Assembly (NCBI RefSeq): GCF_030534315.2
Contig: NZ_CP130558.2
Location: 879,001-943,000, forward strand
Direction: 5' to 3'
DNA length: 64,000 bases
From: Thermoanaerobacterium sp. CMT5567-10
Lineage (GTDB): Bacteria > Bacillota > Thermoanaerobacteria > Thermoanaerobacterales > Thermoanaerobacteraceae
Every line of letters begins with the position of its first letter. The stretch's first letter is position 1. Below, piece by piece: positions 48,897 to 57,304 of the stretch. Under the pieces are notes generated by a model. That model was not told the DNA's origin. It saw only the letters and a list, made by a program, of their open reading frames with translations, and ran no database searches. Both the position numbers and the translations under genes were made by a program.

Positions 48897-48939
48897 ATGG
48901 GATTTATGAGAAAAACATTTTTGTACTCATAAATCCCAT
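48897..48939 (-). other. 14-bp perfect hairpin between binding protein and permeases (CUT1)
   Basis: Arms 48897-48910 and 48926-48939 pair completely around 15 bases. Such hairpins behind binding-protein genes commonly protect the upstream mRNA or cut read-through, giving an excess of binding protein. Confidence 0.7.
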
Positions 48940-48956
48940 GAATTTCACTCTATTTA

Positions 48957-50321
48957 TTATTGACCACTATTTTTATCCTTTCTTAATTCATTGGCAGCTG
49001 CTTTTAAAGCTTGTTCAGCCGTAGCACTATTTGCTTTTAAAACTTTATATAAAACTTGATTTGCCATTAGATCATTAGCAGTAACACTTAATTGGGTACT
49101 TCTCAATGACACTATATTTCCTTTAGTTGAATCATACAAGATTTTAAATATATCTTTCCCGTTAACAAAATATTGTGTATATTGATTATCTCCGGGATCG
49201 GTTGCCAATTGCGGCCATACGTCCCAACGTGGTGGATCAAATCCTAATGTGTTCCAAATCTCCAAATTAGCCTCTTTCGTTTCTTTTGCAAACGCTAAAA
49301 ACTTTTTAGCTATATCTACATGCTTACCTGCTGATGGAACTACTGTGCCTGTACCACCTTGACCTACTGTCGGATATTTATTCTCATCTTTCCAGATTGG
49401 AGCTGGTTCGACTATTATCTTTCCTTTTAAATCTTTCATATAACTAACAAATCTGCTCATAAACCAGAAAGGCATAACAACTGCTGCAACATTTCCTTTG
49501 TCAATCCAACCATATGCTTGGGTAGTATCTGGTTGACCTCCAGGAGGTATAACTGCTATCTGATCTTTGTAAATCATGTCATGTAGAAATTGTAACGTTT
49601 TAATGTTAGTATCATTATCTAAAATTACATTCCCGTCTTGATCAAAGTAATCAGAACCTTGTTGACCAATCATTGTGTTAAATTCCCACATTGCAGTTTG
49701 AGAAACAGCCAACATAGGTTTCCCCGTTTTTTCTTTAACTATCTTACCCGCAGCAATAAAATCGTCCCAAGTCTTTATTGTACTAGGATCAATGCCAGCT
49801 TTATCAAGAATATCCTTATTATAAAATGCCATTACTGCACCACCATGTGTAGGCAAACCATAAAGCTTTCCGTCTTTGCTGTATAATTCCAATCTTGACT
49901 CAATGTACTTGTCTTTATCTTGAGCTACCAAATCTGTTAGATCTGCTAATTGAGGTGTCCCTTTTAAAAACTGAGGAAATCTTCCCAGTTCAACATCAGC
50001 AATATCTGGTACTCCAACACCTGATTGTAATGCTACCAACAACTTATTATGCATATCTTCATACGGATATGTTACTACTTTTAAATTAATCTTTTGATTT
50101 GGATATGTTTCATTCCATCTTTTTGCAGCTGCGTTATACATTTGCGCATGTAAACCGACAAAAGTCCATAATGTCAAATCTGTAGTTGTATTTGTACTAC
50201 TATTAGCATTACTACTGTTGCCTTGGTTAGCGGACGATGATGGACTTTTCTGTCCGCATCCAGCTAGCATTGTTGTCATAAGCAAAGTAATTACAAGTAA
50301 AAAGCTTAGAAATTTTTTCAT
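48957..50321 (-). CDS. CUT1 ABC sugar-binding lipoprotein (AraN-like)
   Basis: A 454-residue surface lipoprotein (lipobox TTMLAGC at about residues 16-22) of solute-binding family 1. A Ser/Asn-rich linker leads into TLWTFVGLHAQMYNAAAKRW and GVGVPDIADVELGRF; later comes DDFIAAGKIVKEKTGKPMLA. It delivers oligosaccharides to the permease pair encoded downstream. The start follows AGGAGG. Arabino-oligosaccharides are the likely ligands from context. Confidence 0.9.
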   Translation of the reverse strand: MKKFLSFLLVITLLMTTMLAGCGQKSPSSSANQGNSSNANSSTNTTTDLTLWTFVGLHAQMYNAAAKRWNETYPNQKINLKVVTYPYEDMHNKLLVALQSGVGVPDIADVELGRFPQFLKGTPQLADLTDLVAQDKDKYIESRLELYSKDGKLYGLPTHGGAVMAFYNKDILDKAGIDPSTIKTWDDFIAAGKIVKEKTGKPMLAVSQTAMWEFNTMIGQQGSDYFDQDGNVILDNDTNIKTLQFLHDMIYKDQIAVIPPGGQPDTTQAYGWIDKGNVAAVVMPFWFMSRFVSYMKDLKGKIIVEPAPIWKDENKYPTVGQGGTGTVVPSAGKHVDIAKKFLAFAKETKEANLEIWNTLGFDPPRWDVWPQLATDPGDNQYTQYFVNGKDIFKILYDSTKGNIVSLRSTQLSVTANDLMANQVLYKVLKANSATAEQALKAAANELRKDKNSGQ

Positions 50322-50495
50322 TTAAGTTACCTCCTCGATCAATTAATTTTACTTCCTATATTCATAACTACTCCCAAAGATAATCTTAACACCTCCTTCC
50401 ATTTTTAAATCAACTTATTAAAAAACTTTATCTATAAGCCTTCTTGCAATAATAGTCATTTCTCAATTTTTATAATTGAAATATTCGTAGGAAAT

Positions 50496-51476
50496 TTATT
50501 TAATAATATGCAATGATTTTCTATCGCTAAACAACGCCACAACTAACAAAAATATAACACCTTCTATTAACTGTTGAGTCTGAGTTGTAAGACCTATCAT
50601 ATTCAGTCCTGCAGATAATACTTTGTATGTCAGCACACCTGTGATAATGTTGGAAAAACGTGCCATCACACCTCCTGTAATTGGTAATCCACCTAAAACT
50701 AAGGCAATTAAAATTTCCGTTTCAAACATGCTACCACCTGATGCTGTTACAGAACCAACCTCAATAACATTTATGAATGCTGCAAATCCTGTAATCATTC
50801 CAGCTACTATATACATTAACCACTTAATCTTATCAACATCCACTCCTGCAAATCTTGAACCAATTTCTCCCGCACCAATCGCTTTTAAATAAATTCCTAG
50901 TTTCGTAAAATGAAAAACTAAGAAAGCAAGCAATAGAATTACCACTGTTGATATTAATTTAACTAATACCGTATTATAATTTAAAATGTCACTCACTGCA
51001 TAAACAGGAGAATTTGTCGTTAAATACGCAATAAACCCACGAAATAAAAACATTGTACATATTGTGACAATAAATGAAGGTATTTTACGCTTCACATGAA
51101 AAAAACCATTTATTGTTCCAATAAGTGCACCTGCAATTATTGCACCTATAATAGCCAATAAAATATTAAAACCAGATAGATAAGAAAATACTATCGATGC
51201 AATTCCAAGTATAGAACCTTGAGAAAAATCTAAACAACCCATAGTCATGATAAAAAATACTCCAATTGAGGCAATCATTAATACATATACTCCATCAAGC
51301 AATAATGTTATATTTAATGGACTTATAATCTTTCCACTTGTTAATATTGTAAAAACGATTAATACAGCTATAAGCCCAATTACCGGCAAAATATTTCGTG
51401 CAATTGGTTTCTCTAAATACTTCTGTAATTTACTTTTAAAACCATTAATTTCAACACTATTTTGCAAGTCAGTCAT
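50496..51476 (-). CDS. CUT2 ABC sugar permease, second subunit (RbsC-like)
   Basis: About 326 residues with eight to ten hydrophobic helices of the RbsC/XylH/AraH family; GAIIAGALIGTINGFFHVKRKIPSFIVTICTMF is the family's core. The start is the ATG at 51476, eight bases after GAGGG. It is the last gene of a four-gene unit with its own binding protein, ATPase and another permease. Two different permeases in one CUT2 system recall the YtfQRT-YjfF furanose importer of E. coli. Confidence 0.9.
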   Translation of the reverse strand: MTDLQNSVEINGFKSKLQKYLEKPIARNILPVIGLIAVLIVFTILTSGKIISPLNITLLLDGVYVLMIASIGVFFIMTMGCLDFSQGSILGIASIVFSYLSGFNILLAIIGAIIAGALIGTINGFFHVKRKIPSFIVTICTMFLFRGFIAYLTTNSPVYAVSDILNYNTVLVKLISTVVILLLAFLVFHFTKLGIYLKAIGAGEIGSRFAGVDVDKIKWLMYIVAGMITGFAAFINVIEVGSVTASGGSMFETEILIALVLGGLPITGGVMARFSNIITGVLTYKVLSAGLNMIGLTTQTQQLIEGVIFLLVVALFSDRKSLHIIK

Positions 51477-51491
51477 TCTTTTCACCCTCAC

Positions 51492-52988
51492 TTAAATCAT
51501 TTTCATTATTAAATCTTCTTCTGTCAAATTAATATCTCTCATAAATTCGCCGTTGATTTCTCCATCCTTCATTATTAAAATTCTGTCGCACATACCAATT
51601 AATTCTAAGATTTCTTCGGAAATTAGAAGTATTGACTTTCCTTGTTTTTTCATCTCAGTCATCAGTTCATAAATATCAGCTTTTACTTTAACATCAATAC
51701 CCCTAGTAGGGCTATCTAATATAAATATTTCAGAATTTTTTGCAATCCACCTTGCCAAAGCAACTTTCTGTTTATTGCCACCAGATAGGTCAGATACCAA
51801 CTGGTTTACATTTTCCATTTTTACACTTAATACCTCTGCGTATTTATTAGCAAATTTATTAAGTTTACTATTAAATATTATGTTATGCTCTTTTAAATCA
51901 TCTAATGATGTAATGCAAATATTATCTGAAATTGTATCATTAACTATAAGAGATTCATTATCCCTATCCTTTGAGACATAAGCAATACCGTTTCTTATGG
52001 CAACTTCAATAGAGTTAATTTTGACTCCATTACCAAGAATAACATCACCAGATCTATTAAATGATGCTCCAAAAATTGCCTTACCTACCTCATGCATTCC
52101 ACATTCACTAAGTCCACCAATTCCGAGTATTTCTCCTCTGTGTAATTCAAAGCTAATATTATTGATTTGTTCTGGTACGGTTACATTGCTTAATTTTAAT
52201 ACTGTTTCTTTAAATACAGGTTTTTCGTAATCTGTGCGATAATAATGTCCGCTTAATTCTCTTCCTACCATTAGCCTTTTTATATCATCTTCAGTAACCG
52301 AACCACTATCTACCGTGTCAACAACTACACCATCACGCATTACAGTAATGCGATCAGTCCATCTGATTAATTCATCTAAATCATGAGTAATAAAAATAAC
52401 AGTATTTCCCTCTTCTTTTATTCGTGTCATCTGCTTATATAATAGTTCACGGCCATTTTGGCTCAAAGCAGTAGTTGTTTCATCAACAATAAAAACTTTT
52501 GGTCCAATATATATTGCTTTAATTATTTCTATAAGTTTTCGCTCTTCAAAATTATATTTATCGATTAAATCTGTCGCATTTATGTTACTACATTCGTATT
52601 TTTCCAACAATCCTTGTGCTTCTCTGTTCATAGAAACGATATTTTTAATGCCATGTTTTATAAATTTTTCTTCATTACCTAAAAAAATATTTTCTGCTAC
52701 AGTTAAACCTAATATTGTACCAGCTTCTTGAACTATTATTGAGATACCATTTCTATTTGCTTCAACAAGTGATCTTGCCTTAATTTCTCTGCCTTCCAAA
52801 AAAACTTTTCCACTATTTATTTCATAAATACCAGCTATCATAGAAACTAACGTAGATTTTCCAGAACCATTTTCCCCAATTAGACCATGTATCTCTCCTT
52901 TTTTAAATGACAAAGTAGCATCTTTTACAACATGATTACTACCAAAATATTTATTTAATTTTTCTACCCTTAAAATTTCTTCTTTCAA
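51492..52988 (-). CDS. CUT2 ABC sugar ATPase (duplicated, RbsA/AraG-like)
   Basis: A 498-residue fusion of two ATPase domains. The first has Walker A GENGSGKSTLVSMIAG and Walker B VFIVDETTTAL. The second has a degenerate Walker A (GGLSECGMHEVGKAIFG), a good signature (LSGGNKQKVALARW) and FILDSPTRGIDV, as usual for RbsA-type proteins. The first domain's signature region (DKYNFEERKLIEIIKAI) is also non-canonical. The start is TTG at 52988 after GAGGTG. It powers the two adjoining permeases. Confidence 0.92.
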   Translation of the reverse strand: MKEEILRVEKLNKYFGSNHVVKDATLSFKKGEIHGLIGENGSGKSTLVSMIAGIYEINSGKVFLEGREIKARSLVEANRNGISIIVQEAGTILGLTVAENIFLGNEEKFIKHGIKNIVSMNREAQGLLEKYECSNINATDLIDKYNFEERKLIEIIKAIYIGPKVFIVDETTTALSQNGRELLYKQMTRIKEEGNTVIFITHDLDELIRWTDRITVMRDGVVVDTVDSGSVTEDDIKRLMVGRELSGHYYRTDYEKPVFKETVLKLSNVTVPEQINNISFELHRGEILGIGGLSECGMHEVGKAIFGASFNRSGDVILGNGVKINSIEVAIRNGIAYVSKDRDNESLIVNDTISDNICITSLDDLKEHNIIFNSKLNKFANKYAEVLSVKMENVNQLVSDLSGGNKQKVALARWIAKNSEIFILDSPTRGIDVKVKADIYELMTEMKKQGKSILLISEEILELIGMCDRILIMKDGEINGEFMRDINLTEEDLIMKMI

Positions 52989-52999
52989 TATTTTTCACC

Positions 53000-53968
53000 T
53001 CACTTGACGACAATGCCTCTAACTGGTTTTGTAGTAATTGTAACTATCAACAACAAAGCTATTCCTGTAACAACCTTTTGAATTGTAGTTGGAGCACCAA
53101 TAGCGACAAATCCGTTAAAAATTAGTGAAATTATAAATTCACCAATTATGATAGCTATTACAGGCGTTCCATATTTCCTAAAAGACATTCCAAAAAAAGT
53201 TCCCATTAAAGGTGTAAAATTCATGCTCATAGATGACATACCGGATGCAGCAGTCATAGAAGTTCCATAACTGATATTTAGAATGCTCATAATCCCGACT
53301 AAAAAACCGCATATTACAAACGATAATACTTTAAATTTATTTACATCTACGCCCATATTTTTAGCTAAATATTCATTGCTACCTATTGCATACATATAAG
53401 TTCCCATTTTAGTGTATTTAATAACCAAACTCACAAATATAAAAGCACATACTGCCAAAATTACATTATATGGATACATACCAAAAGCACGATAATTTGG
53501 ACCCAAAATCTGTTCTTGTCCATGTGTCGCAAACACACTTAAACTTTCATATATAAGTGAAAGTCCAACAGTAACTATCATTGAAGGTATATGAAAATTT
53601 ATATAAACAATACCATTCAATAAACCTATCAATGTCCCACTAACAATGGGTACCAAAATTAATCCTAGATATCCATACTGTTGAGAAAAATAGCATGCCA
53701 ATATCGACGATAAAACAAGGTTAGCACCAATGCTAAAATCCCATAATCCCATAGCAACAATGAAATATAAGCCACATCCACCAACCGCATAAATTAAACT
53801 TGATTGCAAATATGATAAAAGTCTTCCTGGAGTTCCAAAATTATTTGGCGAAATTATTTTAAAAATAAGCCAAAATATTATTGTAAGAAATATTAACAAT
53901 AAAACACCAAAATACTTTCTGAAATATACTTCAATGCTTTTCTTTTTGACAAATTCAGCATTATCCAT
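53000..53968 (-). CDS. CUT2 ABC sugar permease, first subunit (RbsC-like)
   Basis: About 322 residues, multi-helix. The family core is seen in VAMGLWDFSIGANLVLSS and GTLIGLLNGIVYINFHIPSMIVTVGLSLIYES. Preferred start ATG 53968 after GGCGGTG. It lies 11 bases before the ATPase gene and is preceded by a hairpin behind the binding-protein gene. It is clearly different from the second permease, so the channel is probably a heterodimer. Confidence 0.9.
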   Translation of the reverse strand: MDNAEFVKKKSIEVYFRKYFGVLLLIFLTIIFWLIFKIISPNNFGTPGRLLSYLQSSLIYAVGGCGLYFIVAMGLWDFSIGANLVLSSILACYFSQQYGYLGLILVPIVSGTLIGLLNGIVYINFHIPSMIVTVGLSLIYESLSVFATHGQEQILGPNYRAFGMYPYNVILAVCAFIFVSLVIKYTKMGTYMYAIGSNEYLAKNMGVDVNKFKVLSFVICGFLVGIMSILNISYGTSMTAASGMSSMSMNFTPLMGTFFGMSFRKYGTPVIAIIIGEFIISLIFNGFVAIGAPTTIQKVVTGIALLLIVTITTKPVRGIVVK

Positions 53969-53994
53969 AGCTATCACCGCCTTTATTATATTTT

Positions 53995-54019
53995 GCCGTC
54001 AGCCGCTATGGTTGACGGC
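53995..54019 (-). other. hairpin between binding protein and permease (CUT2)
   Basis: GCCGTCAGCC (53995-54004) pairs with GGTTGACGGC (54010-54019) with one G-T wobble around a 5-base loop. It holds the same place in the CUT2 unit as the hairpin at 48897 in the CUT1 unit. Confidence 0.65.
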
Positions 54020-54051
54020 TTCTCAAATTAAATTAATCAAATTTACAAATT

Positions 54052-55251
54052 TTACTGTCCACCATGACGTTTCTTTACATCATCTATAGACAAATTCAAT
54101 GCTTGCTCAGCTAATTGCTGGAATGAATCATTTGCCATTGCTTTTAGCTCTTCAGTATTGTAAGGCAAACTGTCTACAAAATATTTCTGATAATCGTTGT
54201 ATTCACTTGGAGATGAAACATATAGATACGGGAACTTTATCTCGTAAAAACTATTATCAGGTTTTACATAATTACCTCTTATTGCATTGTATACCATCAT
54301 AAGAGCAAATAATGGATCTGCAAAGTGACCACCTGATTCAGCAGTCATTGCACCACTTTGTAATTCTTGTCCTAAGTCAGGCAAAAAGTCTGTAGAAACA
54401 ACACCTATTTTCCCGGTCTTCCCAGCATTTTTTATGGCATTTAATGCGCCAACTAGAGGATCTCCTCCACCGCCTGCAACAATCAATGCATCCATCTTTG
54501 GATATGAGTTCATTAATGAAGTAGCTGAAGATGCACCACCATCAGCGGTAGTACCCGCGTATACAGGTTGTGTCATGAAAACTTTATCATCTGGATGGTT
54601 TTGATTCCATTGAGCAACAGCCTTTTTATAACCCTCCCATCTCAAGAGGAATGTAGCATCTCCTGGATTCCATCCTATTAATCCTATAAATCTTTTACCT
54701 TTGTTTATTAAGATATTTACAAGATTATATCCGTTAACAACTTCGTCCTCATGGACTGCACCAACAAAATATTTAGACTTTTGTGCTTGTTCATATATTT
54801 GCGGACTCCTATCTTTGCTGATCATACGGAAAAATTGTGCAAGATACACATGATATTGATCGGCAGTTTGAATTGCTGATGCCATTTCTGAATCAGCGGA
54901 GTTGCAAATTATTATACCTTGGCATCCGGCAGCAGCTAATGTCTTGACACTGGCTGTGACCTTTTCAGAAATATGTCCCTGATCCACATACATCAATTCT
55001 ATTCCAAGTGCATTTGCTGCCTCATCAAGCATTTTTTTGCATTGACTACCAAGAACGTCTGTTGAGCTCCAAATAGATACACCAATTTTAATCTTTTTAT
55101 TATTAGAGTTTGAATTTGATGTTGTTGAACCACTGCTATTAGTGCTATTATTTTGTGCTGTCTTGTTTGAGTTAGTATTGCCACATGCGCTTAATGAAAA
55201 TAACATTGCAAGAACTAAAATTGAAGCAATAATTTTTTTCATTTTCTTCAC
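54052..55251 (-). CDS. CUT2 ABC sugar-binding lipoprotein
   Basis: About 399 residues: a lipoprotein (LFSLSAC) with an Asn/Ser-rich linker and a periplasmic-binding-protein type I fold (KIKIGVSIWSSTDVLG, AAAGCQGIIICNSADSEM, PKMDALIVAGGGGDP). The start is GTG 55251, eight bases after AAAGGAG; the longest frame (55269) begins before that site. It is the first gene of the CUT2 unit, 176 bases downstream of a GH51 gene. The ligand is probably L-arabinose or another pentose. Confidence 0.88.
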   Translation of the reverse strand: MKKMKKIIASILVLAMLFSLSACGNTNSNKTAQNNSTNSSGSTTSNSNSNNKKIKIGVSIWSSTDVLGSQCKKMLDEAANALGIELMYVDQGHISEKVTASVKTLAAAGCQGIIICNSADSEMASAIQTADQYHVYLAQFFRMISKDRSPQIYEQAQKSKYFVGAVHEDEVVNGYNLVNILINKGKRFIGLIGWNPGDATFLLRWEGYKKAVAQWNQNHPDDKVFMTQPVYAGTTADGGASSATSLMNSYPKMDALIVAGGGGDPLVGALNAIKNAGKTGKIGVVSTDFLPDLGQELQSGAMTAESGGHFADPLFALMMVYNAIRGNYVKPDNSFYEIKFPYLYVSSPSEYNDYQKYFVDSLPYNTEELKAMANDSFQQLAEQALNLSIDDVKKRHGGQ

Positions 55252-55321
55252 TGATAACTCTCCTTTCATTTATTTTTTGTGTAATTGATTGTATAATTAT
55301 ATTGGGTATTAATTTATTTCA

Positions 55322-55389
55322 AAGGATTTTTCCAGTCAGATGCCTAAAACATATTTAGTTTGTCCTTTAACTATAATGGAAAAATCCTT
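55322..55389 (-). terminator. inverted repeat between GH51 and the CUT2 operon
   Basis: AAGGATTTTTCCA (55322-55334) pairs perfectly with TGGAAAAATCCTT (55377-55389) across a 42-base loop. It may end the GH51 transcript, or act as a control point before the CUT2 genes. Confidence 0.5.
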
Positions 55390-55427
55390 ATGAAACCAAA
55401 TTATAAAATAAATTACTTAAATCATTT

Positions 55428-56915
55428 TTACTCATTGCTTGCTTCTACCCCTATAACAGCCATCTTAGGCATTGTCATGACTATCCTATTTTCAGCAATT
55501 TTAATTTCGTCAAATTCTTTTGGTACAACTTTATTAGGATTGTCAAAAGTATTATGCGCATTCATTTCATCAGCAGTTAAAATTGTACCTGTTACTTTGC
55601 TTACATTCGCTCCTCTAAGTTCACATTCCACTGTTACTGATTCTTCAGGATTTAGATTGCATAGAGAAATATGAATTCTTCCACTATCATCAGAAGAAAC
55701 AGTTGCTGTTACCTGAGGAATGCTTTCTTTCGAATTTATATTATATTCAGGCGTATCAATATTAAAATCTAATAATTCTGCATCTTGATGAACTTTATAC
55801 ATGTCAAATACATGATATGTTGGTGTAAGTACCATTTTAGCTCCATCTGTAAGAATTACTGCTTGTAAAACATTTATAGTCTGTGCTATATTAGCAATTT
55901 TGACTCTATCGCAATGTTTATTAAATATGTTAAAGTGAATGCCTGCAACCAAAGCATCTCTCATTGTATTTTGTTGATACAAGAATCCAGGATTTGTGCC
56001 TGGTTCTACATCATACCATGTACCCCATTCGTCTACAACTAATGCAACTCTTTTTTCAGAATCATATTTATCCATAATAGTGGAATGTTTTGTTATTAAT
56101 TCATCCATGTGCAAGGCTTTCTTCATGGTGATAAACCATTCTTCTTCATCAAAATCTGTAGCTGAGCCTTTTCTTTCCCATGTGCCTGGTACTGTATAGT
56201 AATGCAAACTTAGGCCATCCATGTACTTGCCAGCTTCTCTCATCAACACTTCTGTCCAATTATAATCGTCTACATTAGGTCCACAAGCAATTTTAAATAT
56301 TTTATTACCGCTAAAATTCCTGACATATGTGGAATATCTTCTATATACATCAGCATAATATTCTGGACGCATATTACCACCGCAGCCCCAGCTTTCATTG
56401 CCAACACCAAAGTATTTAAGCTTCCACGGTTCTTTTCTTCCATTTGAGGTTCTCAAATTTGCCATTGGCGATTCTCCATCAAATGTCATGTACTCTATCC
56501 ATTCTCTTATCTCTTGAACTGTGCCACTTCCAACATTGCCACAAATATATGGCTCTGCATTTAAAAGATTACATAATTCAAAAAACTCATGTGTTCCAAA
56601 ATGATTGTTTTCGATTACACCACCCCAATATACATTGATCATCTTAGGTCTTGATTCATAAGGGCCTATGCCATCTTTCCAGTGATATTCATCTGCAAAA
56701 CATCCACCAGGCCATCTCAATACAGGTATCTTAATCTTTTTTAATGCTTCAACGACATCTTTCCTAATCCCATCTATATTGTGGATTTCCGAATCTTTTC
56801 CAACCCAAAAACCACCATAAATACATCTTCCTAAATGCTCTGCAAAATGGCCGTAGATATTTTTGCTGATTTTGCCTTTTTTGATGTCTGTATTGATAAC
56901 GATTTTTGCTAACAT
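55428..56915 (-). CDS. GH51 alpha-L-arabinofuranosidase (second)
   Basis: A cytoplasmic arabinofuranosidase (495 residues) clearly divergent from the one at 45490. Acid/base Glu174 is in [12 protein letters not shown] and nucleophile Glu296 in [27 protein letters not shown] and [16 protein letters not shown] mark the second GH51 subgroup common in Clostridia. The start follows GGAGAA-type sequence at ATG 56913-56915. Its promoter carries a proximal degenerate and a distal perfect-core AraR-type box. Confidence 0.92.
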   Translation of the reverse strand: MLAKIVINTDIKKGKISKNIYGHFAEHLGRCIYGGFWVGKDSEIHNIDGIRKDVVEALKKIKIPVLRWPGGCFADEYHWKDGIGPYESRPKMINVYWGGVIENNHFGTHEFFELCNLLNAEPYICGNVGSGTVQEIREWIEYMTFDGESPMANLRTSNGRKEPWKLKYFGVGNESWGCGGNMRPEYYADVYRRYSTYVRNFSGNKIFKIACGPNVDDYNWTEVLMREAGKYMDGLSLHYYTVPGTWERKGSATDFDEEEWFITMKKALHMDELITKHSTIMDKYDSEKRVALVVDEWGTWYDVEPGTNPGFLYQQNTMRDALVAGIHFNIFNKHCDRVKIANIAQTINVLQAVILTDGAKMVLTPTYHVFDMYKVHQDAELLDFNIDTPEYNINSKESIPQVTATVSSDDSGRIHISLCNLNPEESVTVECELRGANVSKVTGTILTADEMNAHNTFDNPNKVVPKEFDEIKIAENRIVMTMPKMAVIGVEASNE

Positions 56916-56995
56916 AGATATTCTCCTTTATATAAAAGTTTGCCTCATCCTCCGCAAATACTACACTTATATATACATTTGGAGTAATATTTTTT

Positions 56996-57179
56996 ATTTA
57001 TACGTATATTTTATATTAATATGTATTCTACATGTTTTTAAAATTCCTCCTTGTTTTTTAAAAATTTTTTAAAAAATTTTTATGCTTGGCATTCTTCCAT
57101 TGGATTATCAATGATTATGAAGCATTTTCATTTACGTGCTTATAAATTATGTGTAATTTTATAATTGTACGTACATCTT
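56996..57179 (-). promoter_or_regulatory. GH51 promoter with two AraR-type boxes
   Basis: The promoter shares ATGTAGAATA and TAATATAAA with the araA promoter; the -10 TAATAT lies at 57013-57018, followed by a degenerate box with an ATACGTAT core (centre about 57003). A second box, AATTGTACGTACATCTT (57163-57179), lies upstream. The centres are about 167 bases apart, close to 16 helical turns, which would suit looping by AraR. Confidence 0.55.
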
Positions 57180-57245
57180 AATATATTATATTCGACGTCA
57201 TTTCTAAAATTCCTTCTTTGGTTTAAAAATTTTTTTATACGAAAA

Positions 57246-57286
57246 TAAAGGCTCCCATTTTTTTGATTTATTAATGGAAACCTTTT
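57246..57286 (-). terminator. weak hairpin after the GH31 gene
   Basis: AAAGG..CCCAT pairs with ATGG..CCTTT (57247-57258 and 57274-57284) with internal mismatches, followed by T-rich sequence on the minus strand. A probable end of the GH29-GH42-GH31 transcript. Confidence 0.4.
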
Positions 57287-57304
57287 ATCTGTTAATAGCA
57301 ATAT

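Noticed and set aside
57025-57056. Minus-strand AAGGAGG followed by ATG-TAG, looking like a start-stop mini-ORF
   Set aside because: It lies upstream of the proposed -10, in the -35 region, so it is probably not transcribed from that promoter; spacing is also long.
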